A stretch of 64,000 nt of DNA, from the NCBI RefSeq assembly GCF_032854445.1, contig NC_088301.1, forward strand, positions 25,714,402 to 25,778,401. Direction: 5' to 3'. How positions within the stretch are numbered: the first letter of the stretch is position 1; every line of letters starts with the position of its first letter. This DNA comes from Liolophura sinensis. Taxonomy: Eukaryota; Mollusca; Polyplacophora; Chitonida; Chitonidae. Under the pieces are notes generated by a model that did no database searches, was not told where the DNA came from, and saw only the letters and a list, made by a program, of their open reading frames with translations. Shown piece after piece: positions 22,542 to 34,500 of this stretch. A program made the position numbers and the translations under genes.

Positions 22542-25500
22542 TTAGTGAGCCAAAAGCGCGCCAATGTCAGTACCCCTTGAGTTAGAATCCAAAGACCCCA
22601 CAGATCGTATCATTTCCGCGGGTGCCCCGGCCGGCAGGTCGCGGGTGTTCCTGATAAACTTTTCTTGGATGTGCTTGTCCGACAGGGGTCTCCTCCAGTG
22701 GCCGTACGGCGTGTCACACCTGCCCGTCACCACGCTTCCGTCCTGTAGCTGGACTTCGACAACCACGTACATATCCTCAAAACTGGCAACGTTGTCCTCA
22801 GGCGTTATAACAGCTGTCTTCTCCAAAAGGCCTTGAAGGGACGGTCTGTGGAGACTGTCGTGGTAGAAGGATTCCGGATGGATCTCTCCGTCTAAGAGGG
22901 CTGTGCAGACCATGAACTGAAAGGAGTGACGGGCCTCGTGTTCCGTCGTCGGCAGCGGACGATTGATGTAGCGAGACTTCGGGGCGGAAATGACGATGTT
23001 GGATATAATTCTCGGATCGAGCTGAAAACTGGCACCGGTGATGGTCCGTCTGACTTCCATGGCGGCGTCTACGGCCCAGTGCATTCCGAGATGAGCCGGA
23101 AACCGTTTGATTGCGATGTCTTGGTCATGAAGAACAAACTGGTCCCTCTGGGAATGCGTCCTCATGAATTCCTCCGGATCGTAGTCATCATAGAACGCCC
23201 CGAACCCTGACTGCATGTCCAAGATGTCGTCGTTACCCTCGATGCCGTGTTCCGCCATCAAAGCAGCCTCCAAACCAAAACCTTGCAGACTTTCCACAGT
23301 GGAGAGGCTTTGTCTTGGTGCCAGCATTCGCCATCGGAGCTCCGGCAAAAGAGGCGGCTATAGCTAAGGCATGTCGACTTTTCTTTGGGCCGAAACCCAA
23401 GAGTTTGGAAGCCGCAGCCGCACTGCCCATCACTCCGACAACGGCGGGAGGATGGAACCTTCAAGAAACAAGAATACAAAGGTATTTATGTTTATTATTG
23501 TTACAAAAAATAAGTCTTTGTGTCCTTTCACAATTACATTCATAACGCAAAAAAACAGCTTATACTTACTACAGACAAAATCATTCAAGCTAGAAAGCAG
23601 CAATGCAGTGCAGGCTCATAGATGACTGCCAACTTTCGTCAAAAGAAATGGAGATCTTTCACAATGGACAGTGATGTTGCTCTGGTGATAGGAAGAGTTC
23701 TGTTTCACCAAACTTCGTGAATTAATTTGCTTGTAACGTTTTTTAAAGCTAATTTTAAATTTTCAACCATGATGGAAGTACCAGTTGCAAGACCAATTTC
23801 TAAAACAACGATCAACGAAAACCGCCATCGAACAAAGAAAGTAAGAAGTTACACGTCTTGTCAAATGAAGCCTTTATCAGTTGCTGATGACGCTGGAAAA
23901 CTAAAGGCATGTGTGCATCATACGAGTTACAATGAACAAAGCGTTGTGTAACCTTGCCATTAGTTTAATGGCCCTTGATATAAGACGACTTGAAATATGA
24001 AGTCTCCACGCAATGCTAATGATTACCTTCGAGGTATTTCCCGGGCTTGTCTGGAACACCTCATAAGGAGTCCCTGGACCTGAACGCCTACGTTATAAGC
24101 CAGGATAAGGTCTTCGCCGCTGGGTCTGTACTGTCCCGTCATCGTCTCTGCCAGGGCTAGGATGGTCGGCACCACAGGTCCGCTCGGGTGAGTCGCTGGG
24201 TGCCAAGTATCATCAAAATCCATCGAGTGAACACTGACCCCGTTGATGTAAGCGGCCATAGAGGGAGAGGTCCTGCGGCCACCGCTGCCCCAGATGATAC
24301 TGCCGATCTCTCCATGTCCTAATGCCGGGTCATCGCTAAGTAGTCCGGCGTCTAGTCCCCAGCGGATGATGGACTGAGTGATGTCGGTCTTAGAACCGAG
24401 GTACCCCACCCCGAGGGTGTCCAGAATCATCCTCTTACTTCTGTGCAGGGTCAGGTCTGACAGGTGAGACATGGAAGCGTTTGTGATTTGATCAGCAAAC
24501 CATGAAGTCGTGTTTCCTGCAGGTAGACTCTGAACCTCTGTTCACAAAGGAGAAGAAAATGTCATCTTTTTAGTACAATAGGGAATTTACGCCATTTATG
24601 AGTCTTGTTTAGACTGAAAAGTGAAAGCGGAGGAATTTAGAAATTTACCTCACTCACTGAGCTATCCGCCTATTCCCACAGTTTCGGGAGCGGTAGATCC
24701 AGGGTCAATCCTGGGTCGAGTCACACCTTACACTTTAAAAGAAGAAGTTGTAACTTCCTCGCTTGGGGTTCAGCATGAAGGGGATAGTGCAACGACAGGT
24801 TTACCCGTATCAGTATAATGGCTCGGGTGGGGCGACTTATTTACCTTCGGTAAGTCGTCTCAGTGAAGCAGCACTAAATAAAAGAGCGGTGGAAATCCGT
24901 CCTGCAACAAGGAGGTACATTACATACACCTAAGGATTCCTTCTTCGTCATATGACTGGAAAATTGTTGAGCACGACGTTAAACCACAAGGTCTCACCCA
25001 AAAGGATGCACTGTTAAGTTAGGCTAATGTCTGTTCCGTTTCACTGAATGTATATGCGAGCTACCCAAAGATAGACATATCTGTGTTGCGCAAAACTCCC
25101 ACTGTGCCACTGTGCCAAACTACACACTTGTGCACTTCCTACACATGCGCACTGCTGCTTGTATAACTTCTATAATCAAATAAACTATTTCCAAGTACAG
25201 GCTGGTCGAGACAGTGTTCAACAGTCCATCAAGCAGTAATTCACTTATGGTTATTTAGACTCACTCATGACGATAACTGACGCCATGGTTACAAGTAAAA
25301 TATTCAGTGTGTGTAATATAAGAAATATTGAGACATTCGTAAAATAGTGAAAAAATAAAGGTATTTATTTCAGTTATAACACGGTGGAAGGAAACTGAGC
25401 AGAACCCGGGGAAACCCTTGACCATCCGCAGTTTGCTGCAAAACTTTTCCAGCTAGAAAGTCATCATGAGCTGGGCTTGAACTCATAGCAACAGCATTGG

Positions 25501-28500
25501 TTAGAGGAATAAACGAACAATCTGTGGATAGTGCTGCTATATATGCTATCATGGTAGGTAACAAAACAATTCAAGTCATTGTTAGGATTTCTTGAGGGTG
25601 GGGGATTGATGTCCAATAGTAGTTGATCAATTAAACTACATATGTGCTAACAGAAACACAATTCCCCTACATAATGTGCGCAGAGGGCATACGTGTACGT
25701 TTGTATCCGGTTCTTGGCTTTACTGGCACGTTGAATTGTGACCACTACGCAAGCGTGGCTAAGAGGAAAACCAACATTTAATCATACTCAGGTTTTGTTT
25801 TACATATATAAATATCATTTAACAATTGTTACAAACAATATTAGACAATATTTTTCGAACTTCATGCACTGACTAAACAAAGGCGGTTGTTTAATTTTAG
25901 TCCGCAACAAAACTGGGTTTATATTTTTTTAGACAAAGGTGTGTAACAAAGGGTATCTCACAATAACGTCATTGAAAGGGATGAGGCGAACCATTGTTTT
26001 ATGTCAGAATACTCTCACAACTCGAGACACACTTGGACAAAGACTTCACGCACGAGCTTTTCAAAGAATTTGGATGTTCCGCCGACTGTATGTGACAGGA
26101 ATGCGGAAAGTCGACTTTTTATTCACAATTTATCCGTTTCAGCACTTCACTTGTTGTCTACAGATTGTTTTGTAATGAAATATTCTTTCATAACACGTGA
26201 CTTAATTCCACTAAATAGAAGAAATGAGTTCGTGGACAATGAAGTTATGCTTTCTGCTGATTTACGTGGAATTCAACACAAAGAGGGCCTTTCGGTTAAT
26301 TGTTTTTAATCAAATATTTTTAATTGCACATGGCTCAATTCCATTAAATACGATCGAGAAATGAAGCCGTGGACAATGAAGTCATGCTTTCTGTTTACGT
26401 GGAATTCACGTCTGTCACAACGAAGACTTCGTAGTTAACAGTTTTAGAGGACATATTTTCAATGGCACATGACTCTTTCCGTTAAATACGGGAAATGAGG
26501 CCCTGAACAATATACATTGAGGCCTTAAGTTACATGGGATTCGTGACAAAGATGATATTTCAGTACATAAAATGTGTATACTGTATTAAAAGAAGCTTGA
26601 CTCAGCAACACCGTAATGAAAAATGACATTTGACTAAAACATCCTGTTGACGATGTCAAACCTTACTGGCGAACTAGATTAAAGCAGAAAGTCCCTGAGG
26701 AACAAATTTCTATCCAGGGTTAAACAACTTGACCCCATAACCCGTTTTCAGGAACTGTTTTGTCGCAGTCATTTCTGAGAAAAAGCAGAGCATGTTTACT
26801 GTTCAACTCGTGCCATGAAACACGTGATGGAAAGCCTTCACGTGATACATGTGATTTGCAGCTACTTTTCTTTTCCTCAATATTCAGGCTTCGGCTTTCA
26901 ATTAGAGATTGCCATATATTTAACGAAGGTCGTTGGTTTACTTCAGAAGCTCCGGTTTCCTACACCCATAAACCTGATGGTTGTCATGTAAATAATAAAA
27001 ATTTAAAAAGAACCGTCTGATTTATTTATTTATTTATTTATTTGATTGTTACTTAATGCCAAAGAGCAATGTGGGAATTTCAAAATTCGACATGAAATTC
27101 AGGTATTTGACGAAATTGCGCTTTATACAGCGAGATTTTCATGTTAACAGGTAGACTAATGTTAACAACACATTGGAAAGCGGGACTGCTCATTAGATGG
27201 ACTCTATCTTCGAAATTGTTTACTCCATATACAATACAGCTAGAAAAATGACTAGAAAATGAAAGTCACTTAGTTTTAAAGCGGCTTACATTATATAGAT
27301 TTATAGCTTACATTTCTGTTTATTAATAGATGATATCAGTTATCACTACTTCCTGAATGTCGAAATGCCCGTGTGAAGTATTTCTGTCTCCAAGGACTGT
27401 TGATTGTGGAGTCCAGGATGTGGCACTTGTGAGCGGTCTTGAGAACAATTGTAACGTCTATTGATAGCTCGCGTGATCACGTGAGACGTCCGTACTCGCA
27501 GATATCGATGTTTGTTGAGTGTTCAATAATCAAACTTCATATATCGGTTTAGAACAAGTATCGATGTAGTGACAGACTAAAACCAACCAATGAACCGCAG
27601 TCAGTGTATATAAATGGGTTTGCAGCAAGTATCGATATATACATAATAACAAACTAAAACCAACCAATGAACCAGTTTCAGTTTAGGACATCAATAGTAT
27701 TCACATGATAAAAAAAATATGGTATAATAAATGTACCATATGCATTTGACTGACCGATGGCTTTCGCTGACTAATACGTCTATATCAACCATTTATGTAA
27801 CACTCGACACTTCATTTACTAAATTATTCATTGAATTTCATTCTTTTTTAAACCATCATCGATTTTTTATGGCAGATTCTGCTGATGTTTTGTCGTTCCT
27901 CTAATGATTTTTTTTTTCAGTAGCAACATATTTAACTACTTACAATCAAATGAACCACATTAATATAGCTGACGAGGCGTAAAACCACAGTTAACATTCA
28001 TTCAAACCACTTAACCACGTACATCCGTTTGGATGTACAATTTCTAACTTTGGCCATTCACTTCCTGACTTGTATATCCTTATATAGCGCTGATTGATGT
28101 CGATCACCGGATTAGTAGCATTTAAATGAGATGAGGCAAACTTTCAACTCCCGGAGCACAGCTGATTTACCTTATATGTCATGATTACCCATTCACAGGC
28201 AGCAAGGCTTTGAACCTGTATAGCAGGTGTGACGTAACAATCCCGAAGATTTCCGACTGTTGACGGAAAAATGCATAACCATGCAGTATCAATTGACTAT
28301 CGGCTTTATAATCTAGAAAATTTAGATTTATACATCATTTTTAAAACGAACTGAACTAAGAACTGAAACACGGCTTTCCAAACCCGACAAAAGCTTACAT
28401 AGTGCGATTTGTGGTATGGACTTGTCGAATTCGGCATGTTGAACGAAAATTGAAAAAGCGCGCTTTAACACGGTGCGATTTGTCGAATTCTACACAATTA

Positions 28501-29561
28501 TATGAAATAACTGTGTATCTTGTTTTTATCTAATGAATTCGACTAGTCGATAGATCTACGAAACTATTAAAAACAGTCTGTATACTAACCAGCTAGAGGC
28601 AGTGCCTGATGGCTGAACTTCCGGATCGTCTGTCCCGCCTGAGCCTCTTCTGAAATGGTCGAGGCTTGTCTGGTCGGCTGTACACCTGTTAGCCTGGGTA
28701 GTAAAGGCACCAGGGCGCGAGATATGGATTCGCTCTACAAGACAAAGCGAAAATATGCGTATACTACAAATTCTTTTCACACAGAAATATTGGGAAACAG
28801 CTAACTTTCATTCTAGTTATACCATGTAACTACATGATAAGAACATGCATGTATAGTCACATAAAGTAATTTCATTGACTGAGAAATTACTACCTTGGAA
28901 TCGTCATATGAGGGTCTTGGATTTTGGATAAACAGGCATGTATCCGTTGTAGAAATTTGTGAATGAAATCCCTACATAACTGTAGAGTTTAGCATAACCT
29001 CTATTAACGTAAAGGGTGATTGTGAAATAAAGCACTAGACTTGACATGTTTTACTGGTATTAATTTATCCACGTTAAATATTCGATGGTAAACATTTGCT
29101 AATCCCCGAGGTTGTCCAGTACATAAACAAATTGCGATAAACAAGAATTATGACAAAATATATGTTATTTCCCCTTATAACAACTATAAATAGATGTATT
29201 AGTTTACAGACAGTTTACGTGTTTTTACCTTTCTGTCTGTCTGACGGTAAATGTAAATTACATATCATGAAGCTACGTCTCTCATATGTAATATAACTAA
29301 CCGGAAAATAGCTTGACATAGACAACATGTTGTTCTTTAACCGTTCCTGACGATTCAAAAGCTAGGTGGTACATTCTGAACCATGTTATAATGATTCCTC
29401 ACATGCCTATAATAGCTAACAGAAAAGTAACTAAACTGAGAAAACATGCTTCACTCTAACCGTTCCTGACGATTTTTAAATTACATGATGGATGCAGTAA
29501 AACCCATACGGGGTGGTTATTTCTCATATCTATCAGAAATAAATCTTACCTTAGACAACAT
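22542..29561 (-). CDS. ACOD1: cis-Aconitate decarboxylase (itaconate synthase), ACOD1/IRG1-like, with one frameshift
   Basis: Coding exons on the minus strand are 29561-29550, 28734-28590, 24537-24027 and 23458-22542, all with GT-AG borders and matching phases (1585 nt, one more than 528 codons). The enzyme decarboxylates cis-aconitate to itaconate in mitochondria (MmgE/PrpD superfamily). Exon 1 encodes only M-L-S-K; exon 2 is Arg/Ser/Ala-rich, as expected for a mitochondrial presequence. The ACOD1 signature HSMDFDDTWHPATHPSG is intact. Residues matching human catalytic D93, T97, H103, H159 and K207 are D159, T163, H169, H225 and K273, with nearly identical spacing; the Y318 equivalent is the Tyr in RYINRP (codon 22970-22968). 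A single extra A in the plus-strand run 23277-23280 shifts the frame after residue 283, upstream of that Tyr, and leads to an early stop. This is either an assembly error or a broken allele. Restored length would be about 527 residues versus 481 in human. Confidence 0.9.
23277..23280 (-). other. Frameshift site in the last ACOD1-like exon
   Basis: The plus strand reads CCAAACCAAAACC. Three rather than four A's at 23277-23280 would join the upstream frame (..KPLHCGKSARF) to the downstream frame (GLEAALMAEHG..) without a gap relative to ACOD1. No splice site can explain the shift. Confidence 0.8.
24640..24995 (+). repeat. SINE-C, near full length
   Basis: A tRNA-like start (CTCACTGAGCTATCCGCC..GGGTCAATCCTGGGTCGAG) is followed by a conserved body (GGGGATAGTGCAACGAC, CCCGTATCAGTATAATGG, CAACAAGGAGGTACATTAC) and the tail GGATTCCTTC..CATATGACTGGAAAATTGTT..CGACGTTAAACC. 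It lies in intron 2 of the ACOD1-like gene, on the opposite strand. Confidence 0.8.
25378..25512 (-). repeat. SINE-A fragment (body only)
   Basis: CACGGTGGAAGGAAACTGAG, CAGAACCCGGGGAAACCC, CATCCGCAG, CATGAGCTGGGCTTGAACTC. Both tail and head are degraded. It lies in ACOD1 intron 2. Confidence 0.75.
26180..26590. repeat. Three diverged tandem copies of a roughly 140-bp unit
   Basis: Each copy has CATG(A/G)CT..ATTCC(A/G)(C/T)TAAATA, GAAATGA(A/G)G(C/T)C, GGACAATGAAGT(C/T)ATGC (or a relative) and TTACGTGGAATTCA. The third copy is the most decayed. This is within ACOD1 intron 2 and noncoding. Confidence 0.7.
26600..27530. other. ACOD1 intron 2 DNA with a (TTTA)n remnant
   Basis: TTTATTTATTTATTTATTTG at about 27019-27045 is a SINE tail without a body. 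The preceding 26925-26990 (AAGGTCGTTGGTTTACTTC..CCGGTTTCC) resembles repeat family B. Nothing else was seen. Confidence 0.4.
27535..27685. repeat. Tandem duplication, unit about 70 bp
   Basis: Two copies sharing GTATCGATGTAG/GTATCGATATAT and ACTAAAACCAACCAATGAACC. Confidence 0.75.
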
Positions 29562-29628
29562 TCTGTATGCGTTCTTCTCTTCTCTCTGGCGAAGTATCAG
29601 GAAATGGTTTACTCAGGACGCTATCCAA

Positions 29629-29666
29629 TTTTATGCGCTTATCCATTTGCCTACGTCACGTGACGT
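29629..29666 (-). promoter_or_regulatory. ACOD1-like core promoter: CLEAR/E-box palindrome and TATA-like box
   Basis: A perfect 14-bp palindrome ACGTCACGTGACGT at 29653-29666 contains the exact CLEAR consensus GTCACGTGAC (TFEB/MITF family E-box CACGTG) flanked by TGACGT CRE-like half-sites on both strands. It lies about 92 bp upstream of the ATG (29561). On the minus strand a CATAAAA TATA-like box (29635-29629) follows about 20 bp downstream of it, predicting a start near 29600. The motifs are seen; promoter function is inferred. Confidence 0.6.
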
Positions 29667-29780
29667 GTTGGGCGGTGACATCAGAGTAGGCCTACAGCTA
29701 CCCTCTGAGTGTTTTTTTTTCTTTTCCTTTTCTGCGTGCATTTTTGTGTATTTTTTTCTCGTACCAGTCAGGAGACGTTA

Positions 29781-31477
29781 AGGAGAAAATAGTTTAAGCG
29801 GAACTGAAAGCAAAAACTTTGCTTTGATTTATTAACACGTTTGATAGCAGCTCAACATGATCTGGGGCCAATTCCACAAAACCATTTCTGACTTAAGTCA
29901 AAATTTTCACATTAGATCTTAAAGCTTATGTTTCAGCAAAAAAAAAAATCAAAATTTTGTCCACCTCATCAATATTATCTTAAGACAAATGTGTCCAACT
30001 TTCAATTTTCAGTACCAAAGCCTAAGCATTATTCAGCGGTTTTGAACTGAAATATGTTTATTCAAATATTTGCCCCACGACCCCCTGCCCTAAAAAATGT
30101 ACTCATCCAAGTATAGTAATTGCTTCCCAACATATTATACCTTTCAAAGGAGTTCAAATCAAACTTCTCAGGTAAGCAAATTCACAAAAAAAACACACAA
30201 AAAACACAATGTATTTACATGAAAATATGACATTTAACTGTAACTGTAGAATAACACTGCTTTCATTAACCATAGTCTTAATTACATGTATAGAGTCTGC
30301 ATTTAACCCGGGCAATATAGGCGATGTTCCGCATTGAAACGTGACTGGGGAAGGCACACCGTAGACCCAAGCTAACAGCTCGGCCCGGCACTTATAGATC
30401 AGAAATAAGCTGGCTAAGCTCTAAACCGTGCGCATATGATAATCAGCCTTCACACGTTAGTGACATCCGTATACCTTAAGTTTTGTTTATCTTAAATGAC
30501 TGGCTTATCACTGGTTTTTAGGCGTTTTTAAACCATCATTGTTCTGTGAAGATCAAAATAGTCTGCAGCCTTTACTCTCGACTCAAGTCTTTAATTTGAA
30601 CGCAGAAAACCAGGGTCTATGGATATGTTATTTTGGGTCAACCCATGAAGTCTATATCCGTTATGTCTAGCAGGGGGTCCACTTTGTACATTACCAAATA
30701 TATATAATTTCCTAAACAAGGGTATGACGAAATTCGTTTTAGAAAAGGAAAGTGGTTGATAAATCCATCTGTTTTTACAGCTAACGTAATATGAATATGC
30801 TATAAATCTGCGCGAGATGATCATGCGCACGGAACCTCGTGGATGGTGTATTTACAAACAGATTATCAGCCGATTATGGCTGAGGTGGGCAAAAAATGCG
30901 GACATTAGGGAATATAAATAAAAACCAGCTGCTTCTAGAAAATGCAGACGAAGTAGTCTCGTTGTCAGGCCTGCGTATAGGTAAGAGCATACGTACGCCA
31001 CATACACTGTCTTACACCTGTAAACCTAGGCCTGTATGTGAGAGTGACAGGGAGCGGGAAAATAATGATGATCAAAGGTCGACAACTCTGTTCATAAACA
31101 GACGCATACATGGTCAAGGTTAAAAAGATGGGCATACAAACAAAAAAATGCTCGCTTTGCTCCCCCTCCCCGTAGCGAGATAACAGTCCAGATTTAGCGG
31201 CTCCTTGATTTGTCATTAAGCACACAATACAGGAAGAAACTTTTGGAATTTCATGCAAATAGTCCCATGAGATCATCGTGTGACAGTTTCGGTAACTGAT
31301 ATGCGTACGCCGGTCACATGCGAGTAAAGCCCGCCCTCTTTCAACCACATCCTGGTGGCTAAAGAAATTTCAACCTATCCAGAGAAATCAAAAGCTTTGC
31401 TTTTCCCGTTTTCGATGAATGTGTTACATTGTGCCGGATTATTTTCGACACGCCGTTGTGAAATAACCTCCAGCAGA
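29781..31477. other. Intergenic DNA between the divergent ACOD1-like and PhyH genes
   Basis: A repeat-like segment opening GGGGCCAATTCCACAAAACC lies at 29870-30010 (compare 14290). Open frames at 31348-30965 (minus) and 30896-31123 (plus) show no known domain or splice context. Confidence 0.4.
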
Positions 31478-31478
31478 C

Positions 31479-31486
31479 TATAAATT
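31479..31486 (+). promoter_or_regulatory. Probable TATA box of the PhyH-family gene
   Basis: CTATAAAT about 104 bp upstream of the ATG at 31590. A start about 30 bp downstream would fall near 31510 and give a 5'UTR of about 80 nt with no other in-frame ATG. Confidence 0.5.
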
Positions 31487-31589
31487 CGGAGACGTTCTCC
31501 ATTCTGTCACAGTTGTAAGCTCAGCAGGTTACTTGACAGGCATAAACTGATCATCCGAAGCCTAAAGCGACCACACAACGATCAAAAGC

Positions 31590-34500
31590 ATGGAGACGAG
31601 AAATATTGCTCAGTATTTTGACACAAACGGATACATAGGGAGTCTGAACGTCCTTGACAAGGATGAGGTTGATGACCTCAAATCCAACTTCAAAGCCTTT
31701 GAGGACGACATTGGTAAGTAAAATGGATGTACAGGTTATCAAGGCTAAAGTATTCTTGACAGAAAGATGATGCCAATGATCTTGCCCACGTCTCATTCCA
31801 CTATCATTTTCAGCCATGCGTTAGATGAACCCACTCTTTCCAACGCACATTACGTCTTTAATTTCGCTTTGGCCAGCGTACAACTTTTAATCAAAATAGC
31901 TATATCCTGAATATCATTTAGTCCTTCATTCCCCAGTGATCACCGGCGAATTTTTCAGCCATAAATATGAGGTATGCCTCTATTTTTACTATGAACCGCT
32001 TATGTCTTTAATATCCATAAAATTATTTAGTCGTTCATTGCGTTGTAGAGCAACCTTCTCGTGTTTTCACTTTGTTCTTGCCACGGTATGGCTGAAATAT
32101 TGCCGATGTGGCGTTAAACCATAATCACTCATTCATTCATTAATTCATTCATTGTAGAGCATCGCTCTATCATTCTGCTTTTGCCGGTATTGCCTATTCC
32201 TTGACCGCATCTATATCTTTTAGTCGTTTGATACACTATCTTTGTAGTGCTTCACTTCGCTAGAGCGCCGGATTATCCTTTAACCGTAGTGTGCATGTAA
32301 ATGTTGAATGTCACTATGAACATACTAGCCTGATATTTATTTTCTTCACTTTGCTAGAGCCACTGTCAATCTTTCGGCCATAGGATTTGCTTGCGTAATA
32401 TAATAGTTCTACGGTTAACCTTTTAAATGACCTTCACCCGCATCACTCTCACTGTCGCATAGAACGGAGAAACAAAAGGAACCACCTATGCCCTATAATC
32501 ATCTCTAGTTTATTTATAGCTTTACTTATATGGGACATTTACTTACTATTACTCTTTTAGGGAAAGCCGATGCGCAATATTCCCTTCACAATGTGCACGT
32601 GGTTCATCCATGGGTGTTGCGATTGGCCAGTCACCCCAGAGTCCTTGGACCAATCAAACAGATTCTTGGGGAGAATCTGATTCTCCTAGACTCGAGATTC
32701 ATCTGTAAATATCCAGATACGGAGGTGCCCGGTAAAGATGGCACTGAGGCGTATGTGGCCTGGCATCAGGACGTCAGGTAAGACCAATCACTATGTAAAT
32801 CTTCTGATAAAAGTAAACTGCATATAATCTCTTCAGCAATGTAAGGGTTCGAACCTAAATGTTGATGAGCAGCTAAAAAGACTAATCAGTCGAAACACGA
32901 TCGGGATCTGATATACAAACACATCAATTTAAAATCTCTTAATTTTGATTTATTAAAATTTTACAATGGATGGAGGAGACCGAAATGTTAGATTTAAACC
33001 ACTGTCTTTTGCAAGTTACTCACGAACTTTTCCACGGACATTTGACGTGCAGAGATTCAAACCGTGTAAAAGGCTCTAGTCACACATATCCACGAAACAG
33101 TGAACATGCGGAAAATCTACAAATTCCCTGCTCAAGGTCTGATTTGAACCTTACGATCAGATTAGTATCGTGCTATTAACAAAACATGCTGTCTGAACAG
33201 GATGTTACATGTCCGCGGTAACAATGATGTAAGTTATTCCCTTTGTTCACTTGCTATTTGAAGGAAATATCATTAAACGCAGGAATTAAACAATTAACCG
33301 GATAATACGCACCAATTTGAAACAATACCGCAATTCTTAAGTGTTTATATCTTCTGGTTTTATAAGACGTTTAAAATTTGCCGGATTCAGTACTGTGAAT
33401 GCAAAATATAGCGGGAGTATCCTTCGAGTTGTTGTAACTTTTACCTTATCACAGTCAAAAGATACAATGTTTAAAATAGTGGTTAACAGTCAACAAACTA
33501 CATGTAACTTCATATGTGCACGACATTTACTGAGATTACTCGAGAGTTGGAACTTGAGTTTGTTCTGTTCAATACAGTATACCTCATAAAAATACAAAAA
33601 TATACAAAAATTGTCTGACTTTCAGAAATTATATGTCTGGCAACACTCACATTACAAATTTTTGCACTTTTAAACACAATATAGAATAGCCGATTCTAAA
33701 TTGGTTAACTTAAACAGGGTTTTTTTGTAACAATTTGTGTTGACGTTGCTGTATACAGGTATTGGGGTGTGACTGGTGACGTTGTGTCAGTATGGCTGGC
33801 TGTAGATGACGCCGATGAAGACAATGGGTGTATGTTCGTCATTCCAGGTATAAGCCTATAACGTCATCCATAGACTTTTTTTCATTTGATTTATTTTATT
33901 GGTTTTTTACGCAGCACTCAAGAATATATCACTAATATGGCGGCGGCTGTGAAGACTTTAAATTGTCCCTGAAATACACCCACAAGCAAGCAGTCAGAAT
34001 GAAATTTTTTTTTACACATGTATACATTCCATAAACATAAATCAGGTACACTTTGTCTGTCTCTAAATTCAAAGATACATACAAGTCGATATGACGTCAT
34101 ATGTGATCTATAAATCAAGAATGGTATATATGGTCCAAGCCTATAAAAGCACATACATCACATTTAAAAAAACAGAAATAAAGATAGCTTAATTTGTAGG
34201 CACGGGAACTTCAAGCTTGATCAGCTGATTTGATTGTATGATGAACTGATCTCATCATACAAAATTTAAACATCTAAGAAGCTAAATATAAGACGGCATT
34301 ACCCCTGTCACAAAAGCGAAAAAATGCGAACACCCATACCTCTCTAGCTTAATTATGGGGGATAATTTCAAGATGAACCAGCATAGCTTTTCCATTGTGA
34401 ATTTTTTTTACCAAAATTGTCTTTTGTTCTTGTAGGAACTCACAAAAGTGGCATTTTAGAGCATCACCAAGCTTCAAAGGGAGGAAACCTACTAACGTCC

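Noticed and set aside
23233-23479. Separate short genes in the ACOD1 last exon
   Set aside because: They are the two halves of one exon split by the frameshift, plus shadows.
29485-29781. 98-codon plus-strand frame
   Set aside because: It covers the ACOD1-like promoter and first exon on the other strand and has no recognisable domain.
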